A DNA stretch of 64,000 nucleotides from Sideroxydans lithotrophicus ES-1 (GTDB lineage: Bacteria; Pseudomonadota; Gammaproteobacteria; Burkholderiales; Gallionellaceae), in contig NC_013959.1 in assembly GCF_000025705.1 (NCBI RefSeq), forward strand, positions 2,364,001 through 2,428,000. The letters run 5' to 3'. The notes beneath the pieces were generated by a model. That model was not told the DNA's origin and did not search any database. It was given only the letters and a program-made list of their open reading frames with translations. The number at the start of each line of letters is the position of its first letter. Position 1 is the first letter of the stretch. A program made the position numbers and the translations under genes. Below are positions 53,484 to 64,000 of the stretch, piece after piece.

Positions 53484-54059
53484 ATGACCGACTATTTACT
53501 CATCCTCGTCAGTACGGTGCTGGTGAACAACATCGTGATGGTGAAGATCCTCGGATTGTGCCCGTTCATGGGTGTGTCCAAGAAACTGGAAGCCGCCATC
53601 GGCATGGGTGCGGCCACGACCTTCGTGCTGACGCTGGGTTCCGGTGCCAGCTATCTGATCCAGCATTACCTGCTCGGCCCCGATCTCGCTTACCTCACCA
53701 CGCTGTCGTTCATCGTGGTCATCGCCGGCATCGTGCAATTCACCGAGATGGCGATCAAGAAGACCAGCCCCGAGCTGTATCAGATCCTCGGTATCTACCT
53801 GCCGTTGATCACCACCAACTGCGCGGTGCTTGGCATCCCCCTGCTCAACGTGCAGGCCAAGCATGATTTCATGCAGTCGTTGCTGTTCGGCTTCGGCGGT
53901 GCGGTCGGTTTCACGCTGGTGATGATCCTGTTCGCCGGCATCCGCGAACGCCTGGAAGGCGCCGACGTGCCCGGGATATTCAAGGGCTCGGCCATCGCCA
54001 TGGTCACTGCCGGATTAATGAGCTTGTCATTCATGGGGTTCTCGGGCCTGGTGAAATGA
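53484..54059 (+). CDS. rnfA: Rnf electron-transport complex subunit A
   Basis: RnfA is an integral membrane subunit of the Rnf/Rsx ferredoxin-NAD or SoxR-reducing complex. The 191-residue protein has six helices and the sequence [20 protein letters not shown] followed by [11 protein letters not shown]; later [20 protein letters not shown] 53484 is chosen by homology and length; AGGAG lies 11 bases upstream. It begins a six-gene operon. Confidence 0.96.
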   Translation: MTDYLLILVSTVLVNNIVMVKILGLCPFMGVSKKLEAAIGMGAATTFVLTLGSGASYLIQHYLLGPDLAYLTTLSFIVVIAGIVQFTEMAIKKTSPELYQILGIYLPLITTNCAVLGIPLLNVQAKHDFMQSLLFGFGGAVGFTLVMILFAGIRERLEGADVPGIFKGSAIAMVTAGLMSLSFMGFSGLVK

Positions 54060-54610
54060 TCTCTGCACTCTGGGTGATGGTCGGCATCTCATTGCTGCTT
54101 GGCGCGGTATTGGGCTATTCCGCGATCAAGTTCAAGGTCGAGGGAAATCCGTTGGTGGAAAAGATCGACGCCGTGCTGCCGCAGACGCAATGCGGCCAAT
54201 GCGGCTACCCCGGCTGCAAGCCGTATGCCGAAGCGATCGCCAAAGGCGAAGCCGGCATCAACAAATGCCCGCCGGGCGGGGAGGAAGGCATACGCAAACT
54301 GGCCGACCTGCTCGGTGTGGAATACGTGCCGTTCGGCGAAGGAGTCGCTCCCAAGGGCAAAGCCGTCGCGTTCATCGACGAACAGACTTGCATCGGCTGC
54401 ACCTTGTGCCTGCAAGCCTGCCCGGTGGATGCGATCGTCGGCGCGGCGAAACAGATGCACACCATCATCGCCTCCGAATGCACCGGCTGCGAGTTGTGCA
54501 TCGCGCCCTGCCCGGTGGATTGCATCAGCATGCTGCCCATCGGCGAAGACATCTCCAACTGGAAGTGGCAATACCCGACCATTCCCATCGTAGAGGTCGC
54601 CGCACGATGA
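54056..54610 (+). CDS. rnfB: Rnf complex subunit B (ferredoxin domain)
   Basis: The 184-residue protein has an N-terminal membrane helix, an Fe-S domain ([29 protein letters not shown]), and two [4Fe-4S] motifs ([38 protein letters not shown]). It takes electrons from soluble donors and passes them to the membrane subunits. ATGA overlaps join it to rnfA and rnfC. Confidence 0.96.
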   Translation: MISALWVMVGISLLLGAVLGYSAIKFKVEGNPLVEKIDAVLPQTQCGQCGYPGCKPYAEAIAKGEAGINKCPPGGEEGIRKLADLLGVEYVPFGEGVAPKGKAVAFIDEQTCIGCTLCLQACPVDAIVGAAKQMHTIIASECTGCELCIAPCPVDCISMLPIGEDISNWKWQYPTIPIVEVAAR

Positions 54611-56310
54611 GACCGTTGTTCAAATTCCATGGCGGCATACACCCGCCCACGCATAAGGCAGAATCGACCGGCAGCCCCATCGCGCAGGCCGCCCTCCCGT
54701 CCAAACTGGTCATCTCCCTGCACCAGCATGTAGGCAACCGCGCAGTACCGGTGGTTCAGGTCGGCGAGCGCGTGCTCAAGGGGCAGATCATAGGGCGCCC
54801 GGAAGGACGCCTTTCCAGTGCGGTACATGCCTCGACATCGGGGACGGTGAGCGCCATCGACATGCAACTGGTCGCCCACCAGTCCGGCCTGCCCGACCTG
54901 TGCGTCACTCTCGTCCCGGACGGCAAGGAAGAATGGATACCGCACAGCGGAGTGGACTACAAGCAGGTCGCACACACCGACCTGCGCCATATGCTGCGCC
55001 AGGCCGGCGTCGTCGGCTTGGGTGGGGCGGTGTTCCCCAGCGACATGAAATCGTATTCGCACAAGCACAAGATCAGGACGCTGGTACTCAACGGCGCCGA
55101 GTGCGAGCCTTACATCACCTGCGACGACATGCTGATGCGCGAACGTGCCGGCGACATCCTGCGCGGCGCGGAGGTGTTGCGCGAACTGCTCTATGCGGAA
55201 GAGGTGCTGATCGGCATCGAGGACAACAAGCCGGAAGCCATCGCCGCGATGCAACAGGCCGTGCTCGGCGACAAGCATGCACACATGGAGGTGATCGCCG
55301 TCCCCACGCTGTATCCGGGCGGCGGCGCCAAGCAGCTGATCCGCGTGCTGACCGGCATCGAAGTCGCCGCTGGCGTGCGTTCCACCGAAATGGGGGTGCA
55401 GTGCTTCAACGTCGCCACGGCCTACTGTGTCTGGCGTGCGATCACGTACGGTGAACCGCTGCTGTCGCGCATCGTCACCGTGACCGGCAACGTGGAACAT
55501 GCGCAGAATTTCGAGGTGCTGCTCGGCACACCAGTGGACGAACTGGTCGCACAGGCCGGCAGCAAGCCTGATACCGAACGTCACATCATGGGAGGCCCGA
55601 TGATGGGTGTGGACCTGCCCTCGGGTTCTGTCGGCGTGACCAAGGCGACCAACTGCATCATCGAGGCCTCGTCCAGGCTGTTCCCGCCGCCTCCACCCGC
55701 GCTGCCCTGCATCCGCTGCACGCGTTGCGCCGATGTCTGCCCGGCCGAGCTGCAACCGCAGGACCTGTACTGGTTCGCCAAGGCCAAGGACTTCGGCAAG
55801 GCGCAGGAATACCATCTGTTCGACTGCATCGAATGCGGCGCCTGCGCCTATGTCTGCCCCAGCCAGATCCCGCTGGTCCAGTATTACCGCTTCGCCAAGA
55901 GCGAGATCTGGCAGCGCGAACGCGAGGCCCAGGCTGCCGAACTGGCACGCGAGCGCCACGAATTCAGGCTGACGCGCATCGAGCGCGAGAAACAGGAAAA
56001 AGCGGAGCGCCTGGCGCAAAAAGAAAAGGCAGCACTCGCGGCAAAGACTGCAGCCCCTGCGCCGACACCGGAACCGGCGGCGGTCGCCAAGGCGGCCACC
56101 GACCCCGACGATACCTTGCAGATGCGCATCGATGCTGCCGTTGCCCGCGCCAAGGAGCAGGCCGCCGTCGCACAGCCGAAGAACACCGATACGCTGACTC
56201 CCGAACAGCAAGCCGAGATCGCCGCGATCGAAGCGCGCCGGGCCAACATACGCGAGATGGCAGCCCATGCCGGAGCGGACGATGAACCGCCTAAATCCAA
56301 TCAAGGATAG
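54607..56310 (+). CDS. rnfC: Rnf complex subunit C
   Basis: The 567-residue peripheral subunit has the N-terminal [20 protein letters not shown], the NADH/FMN-binding region ([40 protein letters not shown]), and two ferredoxin motifs ([40 protein letters not shown]). The last 110 residues form a charged, Ala-rich tail ([20 protein letters not shown]...) predicted as coiled coil. Similar tails occur in other proteobacterial RnfC. It overlaps rnfB by 4 bases; rnfD starts 9 bases after its stop. Confidence 0.96.
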   Translation: MRPLFKFHGGIHPPTHKAESTGSPIAQAALPSKLVISLHQHVGNRAVPVVQVGERVLKGQIIGRPEGRLSSAVHASTSGTVSAIDMQLVAHQSGLPDLCVTLVPDGKEEWIPHSGVDYKQVAHTDLRHMLRQAGVVGLGGAVFPSDMKSYSHKHKIRTLVLNGAECEPYITCDDMLMRERAGDILRGAEVLRELLYAEEVLIGIEDNKPEAIAAMQQAVLGDKHAHMEVIAVPTLYPGGGAKQLIRVLTGIEVAAGVRSTEMGVQCFNVATAYCVWRAITYGEPLLSRIVTVTGNVEHAQNFEVLLGTPVDELVAQAGSKPDTERHIMGGPMMGVDLPSGSVGVTKATNCIIEASSRLFPPPPPALPCIRCTRCADVCPAELQPQDLYWFAKAKDFGKAQEYHLFDCIECGACAYVCPSQIPLVQYYRFAKSEIWQREREAQAAELARERHEFRLTRIEREKQEKAERLAQKEKAALAAKTAAPAPTPEPAAVAKAATDPDDTLQMRIDAAVARAKEQAAVAQPKNTDTLTPEQQAEIAAIEARRANIREMAAHAGADDEPPKSNQG

Positions 56311-56319
56311 ATAACGACC

Positions 56320-57348
56320 ATGTGGAGCTCACCTTTCATCACCCAGCCCAGCAGCGTCAGCCAGATCATGCTGCGCGTACTGCTCGCACTGATCCCTGGC
56401 ATCGCGCTGTATGTCTGGTATTTCGGCCCGGCAATCCTGGTCTCGATCGTACTGGCTTCGGCCACGGCGCTGGCGACCGAGGCGGCGATGCTCAAGCTGC
56501 GCCAGCGCCCGCTCAAGCCTTTCCTGACCGACAACAGCGCCTTGCTCACCGCCTGGTTGCTGGCGCTTTCCATTCCCCCGCTTGCGCCCTGGTGGCTGGT
56601 GGTGGTCGGCACCGCCTTCGCCATCGCCGTATCCAAGCACCTGTACGGCGGCCTGGGCAACAACCCGTTCAACCCGGCGATGATCGGCTATGCCGTGCTC
56701 ATCATCTCCTTCCCGGCACATATGACGCATTGGCTCACGCCGCACGCCCTGGCAGGCACCGAACTGACCTTCGGCGAACAATTGGACTACATCTTCAACA
56801 GCGTGTTGCCAAAAGGACTGTCGCTGGACGCCGTGACCATGGCGACGCCGCTGGATACGCTGAAGACGCAGCTGCATCTCGGACTGTCGGTAGATAACAT
56901 ACGCGACATGCCGATCTATGGGCGCCTTGCCGGTAAAGGCAGCGAGATGGTGTCTATCGGATTCGCCATCGGCGGCATCTATCTGCTGCTCACCCGCATC
57001 ATCTCCTGGCACCTGCCAGTGGCGTTCCTGGCCACCCTGTTCGCCACCGCAGGCATTTTCCACCTGCTCGATCCGGCGCATTACGTCACGCCGCTGTTCC
57101 ACTGGTTCTCGGGTGCCGCGATGCTGGGAGCGTTCTTCATTCTTACCGACCCAGTCACTTCGCCGACCACCACCAAGGGCAAGCTGTACTTCGCTTTTGG
57201 CGCCGGCTTGCTGACCTATCTGATCCGGGCTTTTGGCGGCTTCCCCGACGGCATAGCCTTCGCCACCTTGCTGATGAACATCTGCGTGCCGCTGATCGAC
57301 GCATGGACGCAGCCCAAGGTGTTCGGCAAGAAAGGTGGCGGCAAATGA
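56320..57348 (+). CDS. rnfD: Rnf complex subunit D
   Basis: The 342-residue membrane subunit (about nine helices) has the covalent-FMN segment LSLDAVTMATPLDTLKT, with the Thr expected to carry FMN. It also has HLYGGLGNNPFNPAMIGYAV, SEMVSIGFAIGGIYLLLTRI and ILTDPVTSPTTTKGKLYFAF. It passes electrons across the membrane with RnfG. Its stop overlaps the rnfG start as ATGA. Confidence 0.96.
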   Translation: MWSSPFITQPSSVSQIMLRVLLALIPGIALYVWYFGPAILVSIVLASATALATEAAMLKLRQRPLKPFLTDNSALLTAWLLALSIPPLAPWWLVVVGTAFAIAVSKHLYGGLGNNPFNPAMIGYAVLIISFPAHMTHWLTPHALAGTELTFGEQLDYIFNSVLPKGLSLDAVTMATPLDTLKTQLHLGLSVDNIRDMPIYGRLAGKGSEMVSIGFAIGGIYLLLTRIISWHLPVAFLATLFATAGIFHLLDPAHYVTPLFHWFSGAAMLGAFFILTDPVTSPTTTKGKLYFAFGAGLLTYLIRAFGGFPDGIAFATLLMNICVPLIDAWTQPKVFGKKGGGK

Positions 57349-57992
57349 AACGCATCGCACGCTCCACCCTGCAGACCGCCATCAACCTGGTGTTCTTCGC
57401 CGTTATCGGCACCGCAATACTGGCCTCGGTCTTTTTCATGACGCATGACAAGATCGTGAAAAGCGAAGAAGCCGAGAAACTGAAGCTCATCATGCAGATC
57501 GTACCTCCGGCGTTGTTCGACAATGACATCATCCAGGACACCTTGAGCATCCCTGCCAGCGATCTGCTGGGTACCGATGAAGTCACTACCGCTTACCGCG
57601 CCCGTCTCAAGGGTGAGCCATCTGCCGTGGTGCTGAGCGCGATCGCGCCGGACGGCTATGGCGGCAAGATATCGCTGATCCTCGCCGTGAAAGCCAGTGG
57701 CGAACTGGCCGGCGTGCGCGTGGTCGCACACAAGGAGACACCGGGACTGGGCGACTATATCGAGCTGCCGAAGAGCCCGTGGATCAAGGGGTTCGACGGA
57801 AAATCGCGCGAGGTGTATAAAGACGCTGACTGGAAAGTGAAGAAAGACGGCGGCAAATTCGATTACATGGCGGGGGCGACCATCACCCCGCGCGCGGTAG
57901 TCAAAGCCGTGCACAAGGCACTGGTCTATTTCGGCGAGAATCGCGACCAGCTATTTGCGCCGGATGAAGCAAGGAAGGAGAAATCGAAATGA
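57345..57992 (+). CDS. rnfG: Rnf complex subunit G
   Basis: The 215-residue protein has one N-terminal helix ([20 protein letters not shown]) and a periplasmic FMN-binding domain. The flavinylation motif is seen as [20 protein letters not shown]: the usual Ser of SGAT is Ala, but the FMN-carrying Thr is kept. [20 protein letters not shown] is also conserved. Overlaps of 4 bases join it to rnfD and rnfE. Confidence 0.95.
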   Translation: MKRIARSTLQTAINLVFFAVIGTAILASVFFMTHDKIVKSEEAEKLKLIMQIVPPALFDNDIIQDTLSIPASDLLGTDEVTTAYRARLKGEPSAVVLSAIAPDGYGGKISLILAVKASGELAGVRVVAHKETPGLGDYIELPKSPWIKGFDGKSREVYKDADWKVKKDGGKFDYMAGATITPRAVVKAVHKALVYFGENRDQLFAPDEARKEKSK

Positions 57993-58696
57993 ACCTTCAG
58001 GAATACAAAGACATTGTACATAACGGCCTGTGGAAGCAGAATCCCGGCGTGGTGCAATTGCTCGGCCTGTGCCCGCTGCTGGCAGTCAGCAGCACCGTGG
58101 TGAACGGGGTGAGTCTCGGCCTTGCAACATCGCTGGTGATGGCGCTGAGCGGTGCTTCCATTGCGCCGATTCGCAGCTATGTGCCGAACGAGATCCGCAT
58201 CCCGGTGTTCATTCTCATCATCGCAGTGCTGGTCACCGTGGTGCAATACCTGATGAATGCCTACATGTATGGCCTTTATGTCGTCCTCGGGATATTCATC
58301 CCCCTCATCGTCACCAACTGCATCGTGCTGGCACGGGTGGAGGCGTTTGCATCGAAAAATAATGCGCTTTCTTCCGCATTGGACGGTTTTGCCATGGGAC
58401 TGGGCCTGACCGCCGTGCTGGGTGTGCTGGGCGCCATGCGCGAACTACTGGGCAAAGGTACGTTGTTCTCCGGCATCGATCTGGCGCTGGGCGATGTAGC
58501 CAAGGACTGGGTGCTGCACATCATCCCGAATTACAAAGGCTTCCTTATCGCCATCCTGCCGCCAGGCGCTTTCATCGGCCTCGGCCTGCTGATCGCCGGG
58601 CGCAACTGGCTGAACTTGCGTGCGGCGCAAAAACGTCAGGGCCCGACCGCTGTGCCCGCACCGGTTGACGGCGGCTGCTCGCCAGCGATGCATTGA
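57989..58696 (+). CDS. rnfE: Rnf complex subunit E
   Basis: The 235-residue membrane subunit is a relative of RnfA with inverted topology. It has [40 protein letters not shown], and [20 protein letters not shown] with the conserved Cys, plus [12 protein letters not shown]. It ends the rnf operon proper; nth begins 7 bases later as in E. coli. Confidence 0.95.
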   Translation: MNLQEYKDIVHNGLWKQNPGVVQLLGLCPLLAVSSTVVNGVSLGLATSLVMALSGASIAPIRSYVPNEIRIPVFILIIAVLVTVVQYLMNAYMYGLYVVLGIFIPLIVTNCIVLARVEAFASKNNALSSALDGFAMGLGLTAVLGVLGAMRELLGKGTLFSGIDLALGDVAKDWVLHIIPNYKGFLIAILPPGAFIGLGLLIAGRNWLNLRAAQKRQGPTAVPAPVDGGCSPAMH

Positions 58697-58703
58697 ACGG
58701 ACG

Positions 58704-59336
58704 ATGAATCCCGCAAAACGCCGCGAGATATTCCTGCGCCTTCAAGCCGCGAACCCCCACCCCACCACCGAACTGGAACACGCCTCGCCGTTCGAGTTGC
58801 TGGTGGCAGTGATCCTGTCGGCGCAAGCCACCGACAAGAGCGTCAATATCGCCACGCGCGAACTCTTTCCCGTCGCCAACACCCCGCAAAAGTTCCTCGA
58901 TCTGGGCGAGGTCGAGCTGCGCGAATATGTGCAGCGCATCGGCCTCTACCAGACCAAGAGCAAGCACATCATCCAGATGTGCCGCATCCTGCTGGAACAG
59001 CACGATGGTCAGGTGCCGCAAACGCGGGCAGCACTGGAAGCCCTGCCCGGCGTGGGCCGCAAGACCGCCAACGTGATCCTCAACACCGCCTTCGGCCAGC
59101 CGACCATCGCTGTGGATACTCACATCTTCCGCGTCAGCAACCGCACCGGCCTGGCGCCCGGCAAGGACGTGACCGAGGTCGAAAAGAAACTGTTGAAGTT
59201 CGTGCCGGATGAATTCAAACTCGACGCCCACCATTGGCTGATCCTGCACGGCCGCTATGTATGCCAGGCGCGCAAACCGAAATGCGGCGCATGCATCATC
59301 GAAAGTTTGTGCGAATATAAAGAGAAGGTGTTCTGA
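58704..59336 (+). CDS. nth: Endonuclease III
   Basis: Nth is a bifunctional glycosylase/AP lyase that removes oxidised pyrimidines. The 210-residue enzyme has the helix-hairpin-helix LPGVGRKTANVILNTAFG with catalytic Lys, the Asp in VDTHIFRVSNRTGLAPG, and the C-terminal [4Fe-4S] ligands CQARKPKCGACIIESLC (C-x6-C-x2-C-x5-C). It belongs to the same operon as rnf, and its stop overlaps the next gene as TGATG. Confidence 0.97.
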   Translation: MNPAKRREIFLRLQAANPHPTTELEHASPFELLVAVILSAQATDKSVNIATRELFPVANTPQKFLDLGEVELREYVQRIGLYQTKSKHIIQMCRILLEQHDGQVPQTRAALEALPGVGRKTANVILNTAFGQPTIAVDTHIFRVSNRTGLAPGKDVTEVEKKLLKFVPDEFKLDAHHWLILHGRYVCQARKPKCGACIIESLCEYKEKVF

Positions 59337-59758
59337 TGTTCAACCCGAGCCGCGACGAGGCGAGACTCTTTCTGTTCGAATCCTGGCGCAAACGCCGCAC
59401 AGGGGAACTGCTCACTCCGCTGGAAGACCTCACTGCCCAGCTGATCGACAAGCATCCCGAATATCACACCTTGTTCGACGATCCGGAACGCAATCAGGAC
59501 AAGGATTACGCCCCGGATGGCAACGTGGTGAATCCCTTCCTGCACCTGATGATGCACCTGACCATCGAGGAGCAGATATCCATCGGCCAGCCGCAGGGCA
59601 TCCGCGAGCAGTTCGTGCGCCTGACCCGGAAATACGAATCTGAACATGAAGCGCAGCATGCGATCATGGATTGCCTGGGCGAGATGATCTGGCAGGCGCA
59701 GCGCAACAAGACGGCCCCGGATGCAGCGGTCTATATCTCATGTCTGGAGAAGCAATAA
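59336..59758 (+). CDS. DUF1841-family protein
   Basis: The 140-residue soluble protein shows the family segments SRDEARLFLFESWRKRRTGE, LIDKHPEYHTLFDDPER, and NPFLHLMMHLTIEEQISIGQ then PQGIREQF. Function is not known. It overlaps nth at its start (TGATG) and the adenosyltransferase at its end (TAATG), so translation is coupled through three genes. Confidence 0.85.
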   Translation: MFNPSRDEARLFLFESWRKRRTGELLTPLEDLTAQLIDKHPEYHTLFDDPERNQDKDYAPDGNVVNPFLHLMMHLTIEEQISIGQPQGIREQFVRLTRKYESEHEAQHAIMDCLGEMIWQAQRNKTAPDAAVYISCLEKQ

Positions 59759-60288
59759 TGCGCTTGAGCAAGATCGTGACCAGAACCGGCGACGATGGCA
59801 GCACCGGGTTGGCAGATGGTACGCGCGTCGCCAAGGACTGCCCCCGTATCGCCGTCATCGGCAGCGTGGATGAACTCAACAGCCATCTCGGCGTGCTGCT
59901 CGCCGAAACGCTGCCGGAAGCTGTGCGTGATGAGTTATTGCGCATCCAGAACGACCTGTTCGACTTGGGTGGCGCCCTTGCCTCGCCCGGCGCACCGTTC
60001 GATGTTGCCAAGCTCGCCCGGCTGGATGCCGCCATTGCCCACTACAACGCCGATCTGCCGCCGCTCAAGGAATTCATCCTGCCGGGCGGTACGCGCGCTG
60101 CAGCACTATGCCATGTCGCCCGCACGGTGGCACGGCGCGCCGAACGCGACATGTTCCATCAGCTACAGAGCGAGACAGCCCCGCAAGAGGGACTGAAGTA
60201 TCTGAACCGGCTTTCGGATCTGCTGTTCGTGCTGTGCCGCGTCCTGAATCGCTCAGCCGGACAAGCCGAGACGCTGTGGCAGCGCTAA
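59758..60288 (+). CDS. Cob(I)alamin adenosyltransferase, PduO type
   Basis: The enzyme makes adenosylcobalamin from cob(I)alamin and ATP. The 176-residue protein has the ATP motif VTRTGDDGSTGLADGTRVAK, the substrate-site SVDELNSHLGVL, RIQNDLFDLGGALASPG, and FILPGGTRAAALCHVARTVA then RRAERD, with YLNRLSDLLFVLCRVLNR near the end. This is the PduO-like (ATR) family and not CobA/BtuR. No cobalamin riboswitch or B12 genes lie nearby. Its stop codon lies in the first copy of a 56-bp tandem repeat. Confidence 0.93.
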   Translation: MRLSKIVTRTGDDGSTGLADGTRVAKDCPRIAVIGSVDELNSHLGVLLAETLPEAVRDELLRIQNDLFDLGGALASPGAPFDVAKLARLDAAIAHYNADLPPLKEFILPGGTRAAALCHVARTVARRAERDMFHQLQSETAPQEGLKYLNRLSDLLFVLCRVLNRSAGQAETLWQR

Positions 60289-60395
60289 CCATCGACTTGG
60301 CTGGTGTATTTTGACAGCCTAGTCGAATGGCTATGCAAAGCTAACCATCGACTTGGCTGGCGTATTTTAACGGCCTGGCCGAAAGGCCATGCAAA
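60284..60395. repeat. 56-bp tandem repeat pair with conserved hairpin
   Basis: Two copies (60284-60339 and 60340-60395) begin GCTAACCATCGACTTGGCTGG and differ at seven positions. Each holds a 5-bp stem with a 4-base loop: TAGTC-GAAT-GGCTA in copy 1 and TGGCC-GAAA-GGCCA in copy 2. Two of the changes are compensatory or pair-improving (A-T to G-C, T-G to C-G). The pair fills the gap between the converging adenosyltransferase and pssA genes and includes the former's stop codon. Confidence 0.85.
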
Positions 60396-60396
60396 G

Positions 60397-61158
60397 TCAG
60401 GGCTGGGGTGAAGGCGGGGGAGTCTTCGGTTTGCGCAAACCAAGCAGCCACATGACGTAGCCGGACAGGCAGTAGCCGAAGAACAGCAGGAACAGGTTCA
60501 AAGGCGGATTCTGCGCCACGAAGATGAAGAACAGCGCGAACAGGAAAATGACGATGAACGGCACGCTCTTGCGCATGTTGAACGATTTGAAGCTGTAGTA
60601 TTTGAGGTTACTCACCATGCTCAAGCCTGCGAAAACGGTCAGCAATGCGGCATACCAGCGCAGCTCGAATCCGGTGAAGCTGTTGTCCAGCATCACCCAG
60701 ACAAAGCCCGCCACCAGCGCTGCCGCTGCTGGACTGGGCAGTCCCTGGAAGTAACGCTTGTCGACCACGTCGATATTGGTATTAAAGCGGGCCAGGCGCA
60801 ACGCCGCCCCGGCGCAATAAATGAAGGCAGCGAACCATCCCCACTTGCCCAAGTCACGGAACGCCCATTCGTACATCAGGATGGATGGTGCCACGCCAAA
60901 CGAGACCATGTCGGACAGGCTGTCATATTCGGCACCGAATTCGCTTTGCGTGTGCGTCAGGCGCGCCACACGACCGTCCAGGCCATCCAGCACCATGGCG
61001 ATGAAGATGGCTACGGCAGCGAATTCGAATTTGCCGTTCATCGCCTGCACGATGGCATAGAACCCGGCGAACAGCGCAGCAGTGGTGAACAGGTTGGGCA
61101 GCAGATAAATGCTGCGCCGACGTAAGTCCATGTGCTTGCGCTGGTTCAGTTCGGTCAT
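60397..61158 (-). CDS. pssA: CDP-diacylglycerol-serine O-phosphatidyltransferase
   Basis: PssA makes phosphatidylserine at the inner membrane. The 253-residue protein has several membrane helices and the CDP-alcohol phosphotransferase motif DGLDGRVARLTHTQSEFGAE then YDSLSD, with the Asp ligands in place. It follows psd by 2 bases on the same strand, so the two steps to phosphatidylethanolamine are encoded together. The Pro-rich end (KPKTPPPSPQP) is probably disordered. Confidence 0.96.
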   Translation of the reverse strand: MTELNQRKHMDLRRRSIYLLPNLFTTAALFAGFYAIVQAMNGKFEFAAVAIFIAMVLDGLDGRVARLTHTQSEFGAEYDSLSDMVSFGVAPSILMYEWAFRDLGKWGWFAAFIYCAGAALRLARFNTNIDVVDKRYFQGLPSPAAAALVAGFVWVMLDNSFTGFELRWYAALLTVFAGLSMVSNLKYYSFKSFNMRKSVPFIVIFLFALFFIFVAQNPPLNLFLLFFGYCLSGYVMWLLGLRKPKTPPPSPQP

Positions 61159-61160
61159 GT

Positions 61161-61799
61161 TCAGAGTTTTGCCAGGATAGTGGTGGTGGCGGACACTTTA
61201 TCACCGATAGCCACCTTGACGGTAGCCGTCAGCGGCAAGTAGACATCGACGCGCGAACCGAAGCGGATGAAACCGTAACGCTGGCCGCGCGACAGCACGT
61301 CGCCCGCCTTGATGTAGCACAGGATACGGCGCGCGATCAGGCCCGCCACCTGCACGAAAGTCACGGTCTGGCCATCGGTCGTCGTCAGCACCACCGCATT
61401 ACGCTCGTTCTCGGTGGAAGCCTTGTCCAGGTCGGCATTCACGAACTTGCCGGGGAAATATTCGATCTTTTCCACTTTGCCATCGACCGGACTGCGATTG
61501 GAGTGGACGTTGAACACATTCATGAACACGCTGACCAGAATGGCATCGCGCTTGGCATATGGATCTTGCGTCCGCTCCACCTTGATGACACGCCCGTCGG
61601 CCGGGGACAGCACGATCCCGGTTTCCTGCGGTATCTCGCGTGCCGGGTCGCGGAAGAACTGCAGCACGAACACAAAGATGATCCACAAAGGTATCGACCA
61701 AGTCGCGCACCAGACGGTGGCAGCAACGGCCAGCACCAGGGAAATGGCCAGGAACGGCCAGCCCTCGCGGGCGATGATAGGGTGTGGATAGTTGTTCAT
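61161..61799 (-). CDS. psd: Phosphatidylserine decarboxylase (short form)
   Basis: Psd converts phosphatidylserine to phosphatidylethanolamine. The 212-residue proenzyme has an N-terminal membrane segment ([19 protein letters not shown]), [41 protein letters not shown], and the self-cleavage site [11 protein letters not shown], where Gly-Ser gives the pyruvoyl group. This is the short PSD-A type. No ribosome site precedes the ATG, because a dispersed repeat runs right up to it. Confidence 0.95.
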   Translation of the reverse strand: MNNYPHPIIAREGWPFLAISLVLAVAATVWCATWSIPLWIIFVFVLQFFRDPAREIPQETGIVLSPADGRVIKVERTQDPYAKRDAILVSVFMNVFNVHSNRSPVDGKVEKIEYFPGKFVNADLDKASTENERNAVVLTTTDGQTVTFVQVAGLIARRILCYIKAGDVLSRGQRYGFIRFGSRVDVYLPLTATVKVAIGDKVSATTTILAKL

Positions 61800-62953
<1,154 letters not shown>

Positions 62954-63445
62954 TCAAAGTTTCAGAATGCGGTCGCCGCGACCGATGCCGGATGCACCGG
63001 TACGCACCGTTTCCAGGATCAAGCCCTGATCGATCGCCTGCAGGAATCGATCCAGCTTGTGCCCAGTACCGGTCAGCTCGATGGTATAGGTCTTGTCGGT
63101 GACGTCTATGACGCGGCCACGGAAGATGTCGGTCATGCGTTTCAGTTCTTCGCGATCGTCGCCTGCCGCACGCACCTTGACCAGCATCAGCTCGCGCTCG
63201 ATATGGTCGCCGTCGGTCAGATCCATCACCGTCACCACATCCACCAGCTTGTTGAGCTGTTTGGTGATCTGCTCGATCACTTCGTCGGAACCGCTGGTGA
63301 CGATGGTCATGCGCGACATGGTCGGATCCTCGGTCGGTGCCACGGTGAGCGATTCGATGTTATATCCACGCGCCGAGAACAATCCCGACACACGTGACAG
63401 TGCGCCCGCTTCGTTCTCCATCAGCAATGAGATGATATGCCGCAT
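62954..63445 (-). CDS. ilvN: Acetolactate synthase small (regulatory) subunit
   Basis: The 163-residue subunit carries the ACT domain (ISLLMENEAGALSRVSGLFS, ARGYNIESLTVAPTEDPTMS) that binds valine for feedback control, and the C-terminal part with AIDQGLILETVRTGASGIGR. It is of the IlvH/IlvN long type. Its ATG follows the ilvB stop by one base, so the two subunits are made together. Confidence 0.96.
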   Translation of the reverse strand: MRHIISLLMENEAGALSRVSGLFSARGYNIESLTVAPTEDPTMSRMTIVTSGSDEVIEQITKQLNKLVDVVTVMDLTDGDHIERELMLVKVRAAGDDREELKRMTDIFRGRVIDVTDKTYTIELTGTGHKLDRFLQAIDQGLILETVRTGASGIGRGDRILKL

Positions 63446-63446
63446 C

Positions 63447-64000
63447 TTACAAATCCTCCGCCAGGATCACTTCGGACAAGCCCTTGCCGCCGGGGACCAT
63501 CGGATAAACGTTCTCGGTTGAATCAGTGCGAAAATCCAAGAAGACCAGTCTGTCCTTGAGTGCGAAGGCTTCCTTCAGCGCGCCCTCGACATCGGACGGC
63601 TTCTCGACCAGGATACCGACATGCCCGTAGGCCTCTGCGACCTTCACGAAGTCCGGCAACGCATCCATATAGGAATGCGAGTAGCGGTTGCCATGGAAGA
63701 ATTCCTGCCACTGGCGCACCATGCCCAGGTAACGATTGTTGAGTGCGATCACCTTGACCGGCAGGTTATATTGCTTGCAGGTGGACAGTTCCTGGATGTT
63801 CATCTGGATGCTGCCTTCGCCCGTCACGCAGGCCACGGTCGCGCCCGGGTGCGCCAGTTGCACGCCCATCGCCGCAGGCAGGCCGAAACCCATCGTGCCC
63901 AGGCCGCCGGAATTGATCCAGCGGCGCGGCTGATCGAACTTGTAATATTGCGCCGCCCACATCTGGTGCTGGCCCACATCGGAAGTCACAAAGGCATCGC
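63447..64000 (-). CDS. ilvB: Acetolactate synthase large subunit (C-terminal part; 5' end beyond window)
   Basis: At least 184 residues of the thiamine-diphosphate domain are present: [37 protein letters not shown], the ThDP/Mg motif [40 protein letters not shown] and the end of the chain ([17 protein letters not shown]). The frame is open to the window edge (DAFV precedes the first Met). It starts the ilvB-ilvN-ilvC series. Confidence 0.96.
   Translation of the reverse strand, partial: DAFVTSDVGQHQMWAAQYYKFDQPRRWINSGGLGTMGFGLPAAMGVQLAHPGATVACVTGEGSIQMNIQELSTCKQYNLPVKVIALNNRYLGMVRQWQEFFHGNRYSHSYMDALPDFVKVAEAYGHVGILVEKPSDVEGALKEAFALKDRLVFLDFRTDSTENVYPMVPGGKGLSEVILAEDL

Noticed and set aside
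54205-56304. 699-residue minus-strand open frame
   Set aside because: Antisense to rnfB/rnfC, which have full motifs; long antisense frames are common at this base composition.
59600-59757. Cobalamin riboswitch before the adenosyltransferase gene
   Set aside because: The upstream region is coding for DUF1841 up to the overlap, leaving no room for a leader.

Overview
The window looks like chromosomal DNA of a betaproteobacterium. Moderately high G+C, Gram-negative outer-membrane genes (lolB, a TolC-type efflux protein), the block lolB-ispE-tRNA-Gln-prs-rplY-pth-ychF and ftsYEX beside M16 peptidases and rsmD-coaD all fit that class. Many oxygen/NO-binding modules plus a CbbQ/NorQ-type ATPase and VWA partner would suit a microaerophilic, perhaps autotrophic, member of the Nitrosomonadales such as the Gallionellaceae. 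That placement is inference from gene content and not proved by any marker here.

Layout. 1-2,940: end of an unknown gene, a lysine/alanine-repeat histone-like gene, a complete IS3-family element with 26-bp ends and a 3-bp target duplication, and tag. 3,000-10,050: HDOD protein, hemerythrin-PAS-GGDEF protein, DUF3014 protein, VWA/AAA pair, YchJ-like protein. 10,098-20,550 (all minus strand): HIT protein, srkA, DUF1415, rhlE, ychF, pth, rplY, prs, tRNA-Gln, ispE, lolB, TPR lipoprotein. 20,722-28,600: orphan outer-membrane factor, three-gene ABC exporter of the GldA/F/G type, mutM, and a sensor-PAS-GGDEF-hemerythrin protein. 28,746-35,391: ferredoxin, coaD, rsmD, two M16 peptidases, then ftsY-ftsE-ftsX on the plus strand. 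35,535-39,080: bacteriohemerythrin, nsrR, truncated hemoglobin, ferredoxin/flavin reductase, CZB protein. 39,217-45,721: pmbA, darP, a repeat cluster, a chemoreceptor split from its CZB domain by an in-frame amber codon, an Aer-like PAS protein, an esterase, an unknown protein. 45,822-53,383: aat-bpt-membrane protein-pyrD, then a short KdpD-like kinase, KdpE-like regulator and kup. 53,484-60,288: rnfABCDGE-nth-DUF1841-cobalamin adenosyltransferase. 60,397-64,000 (minus strand): ilvB (cut by the window end), ilvN, ilvC, psd, pssA.

Most of the window is housekeeping in tightly packed operons with 1- to 4-base stop/start overlaps. The distinctive theme is gas and redox sensing: three hemerythrin proteins, two CZB zinc-domain proteins, an Aer-like PAS protein, an NsrR regulator and a two-gene hemoglobin/reductase system with a strong NsrR-like operator on its promoter. 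The short repeats are also unusual. One dispersed element supplies the TAG stop codon of both pth and ilvC, a 56-bp tandem pair keeps a hairpin through paired base changes, the 3' end of darP is duplicated, and a perfect palindrome sits in frame inside rhlE.
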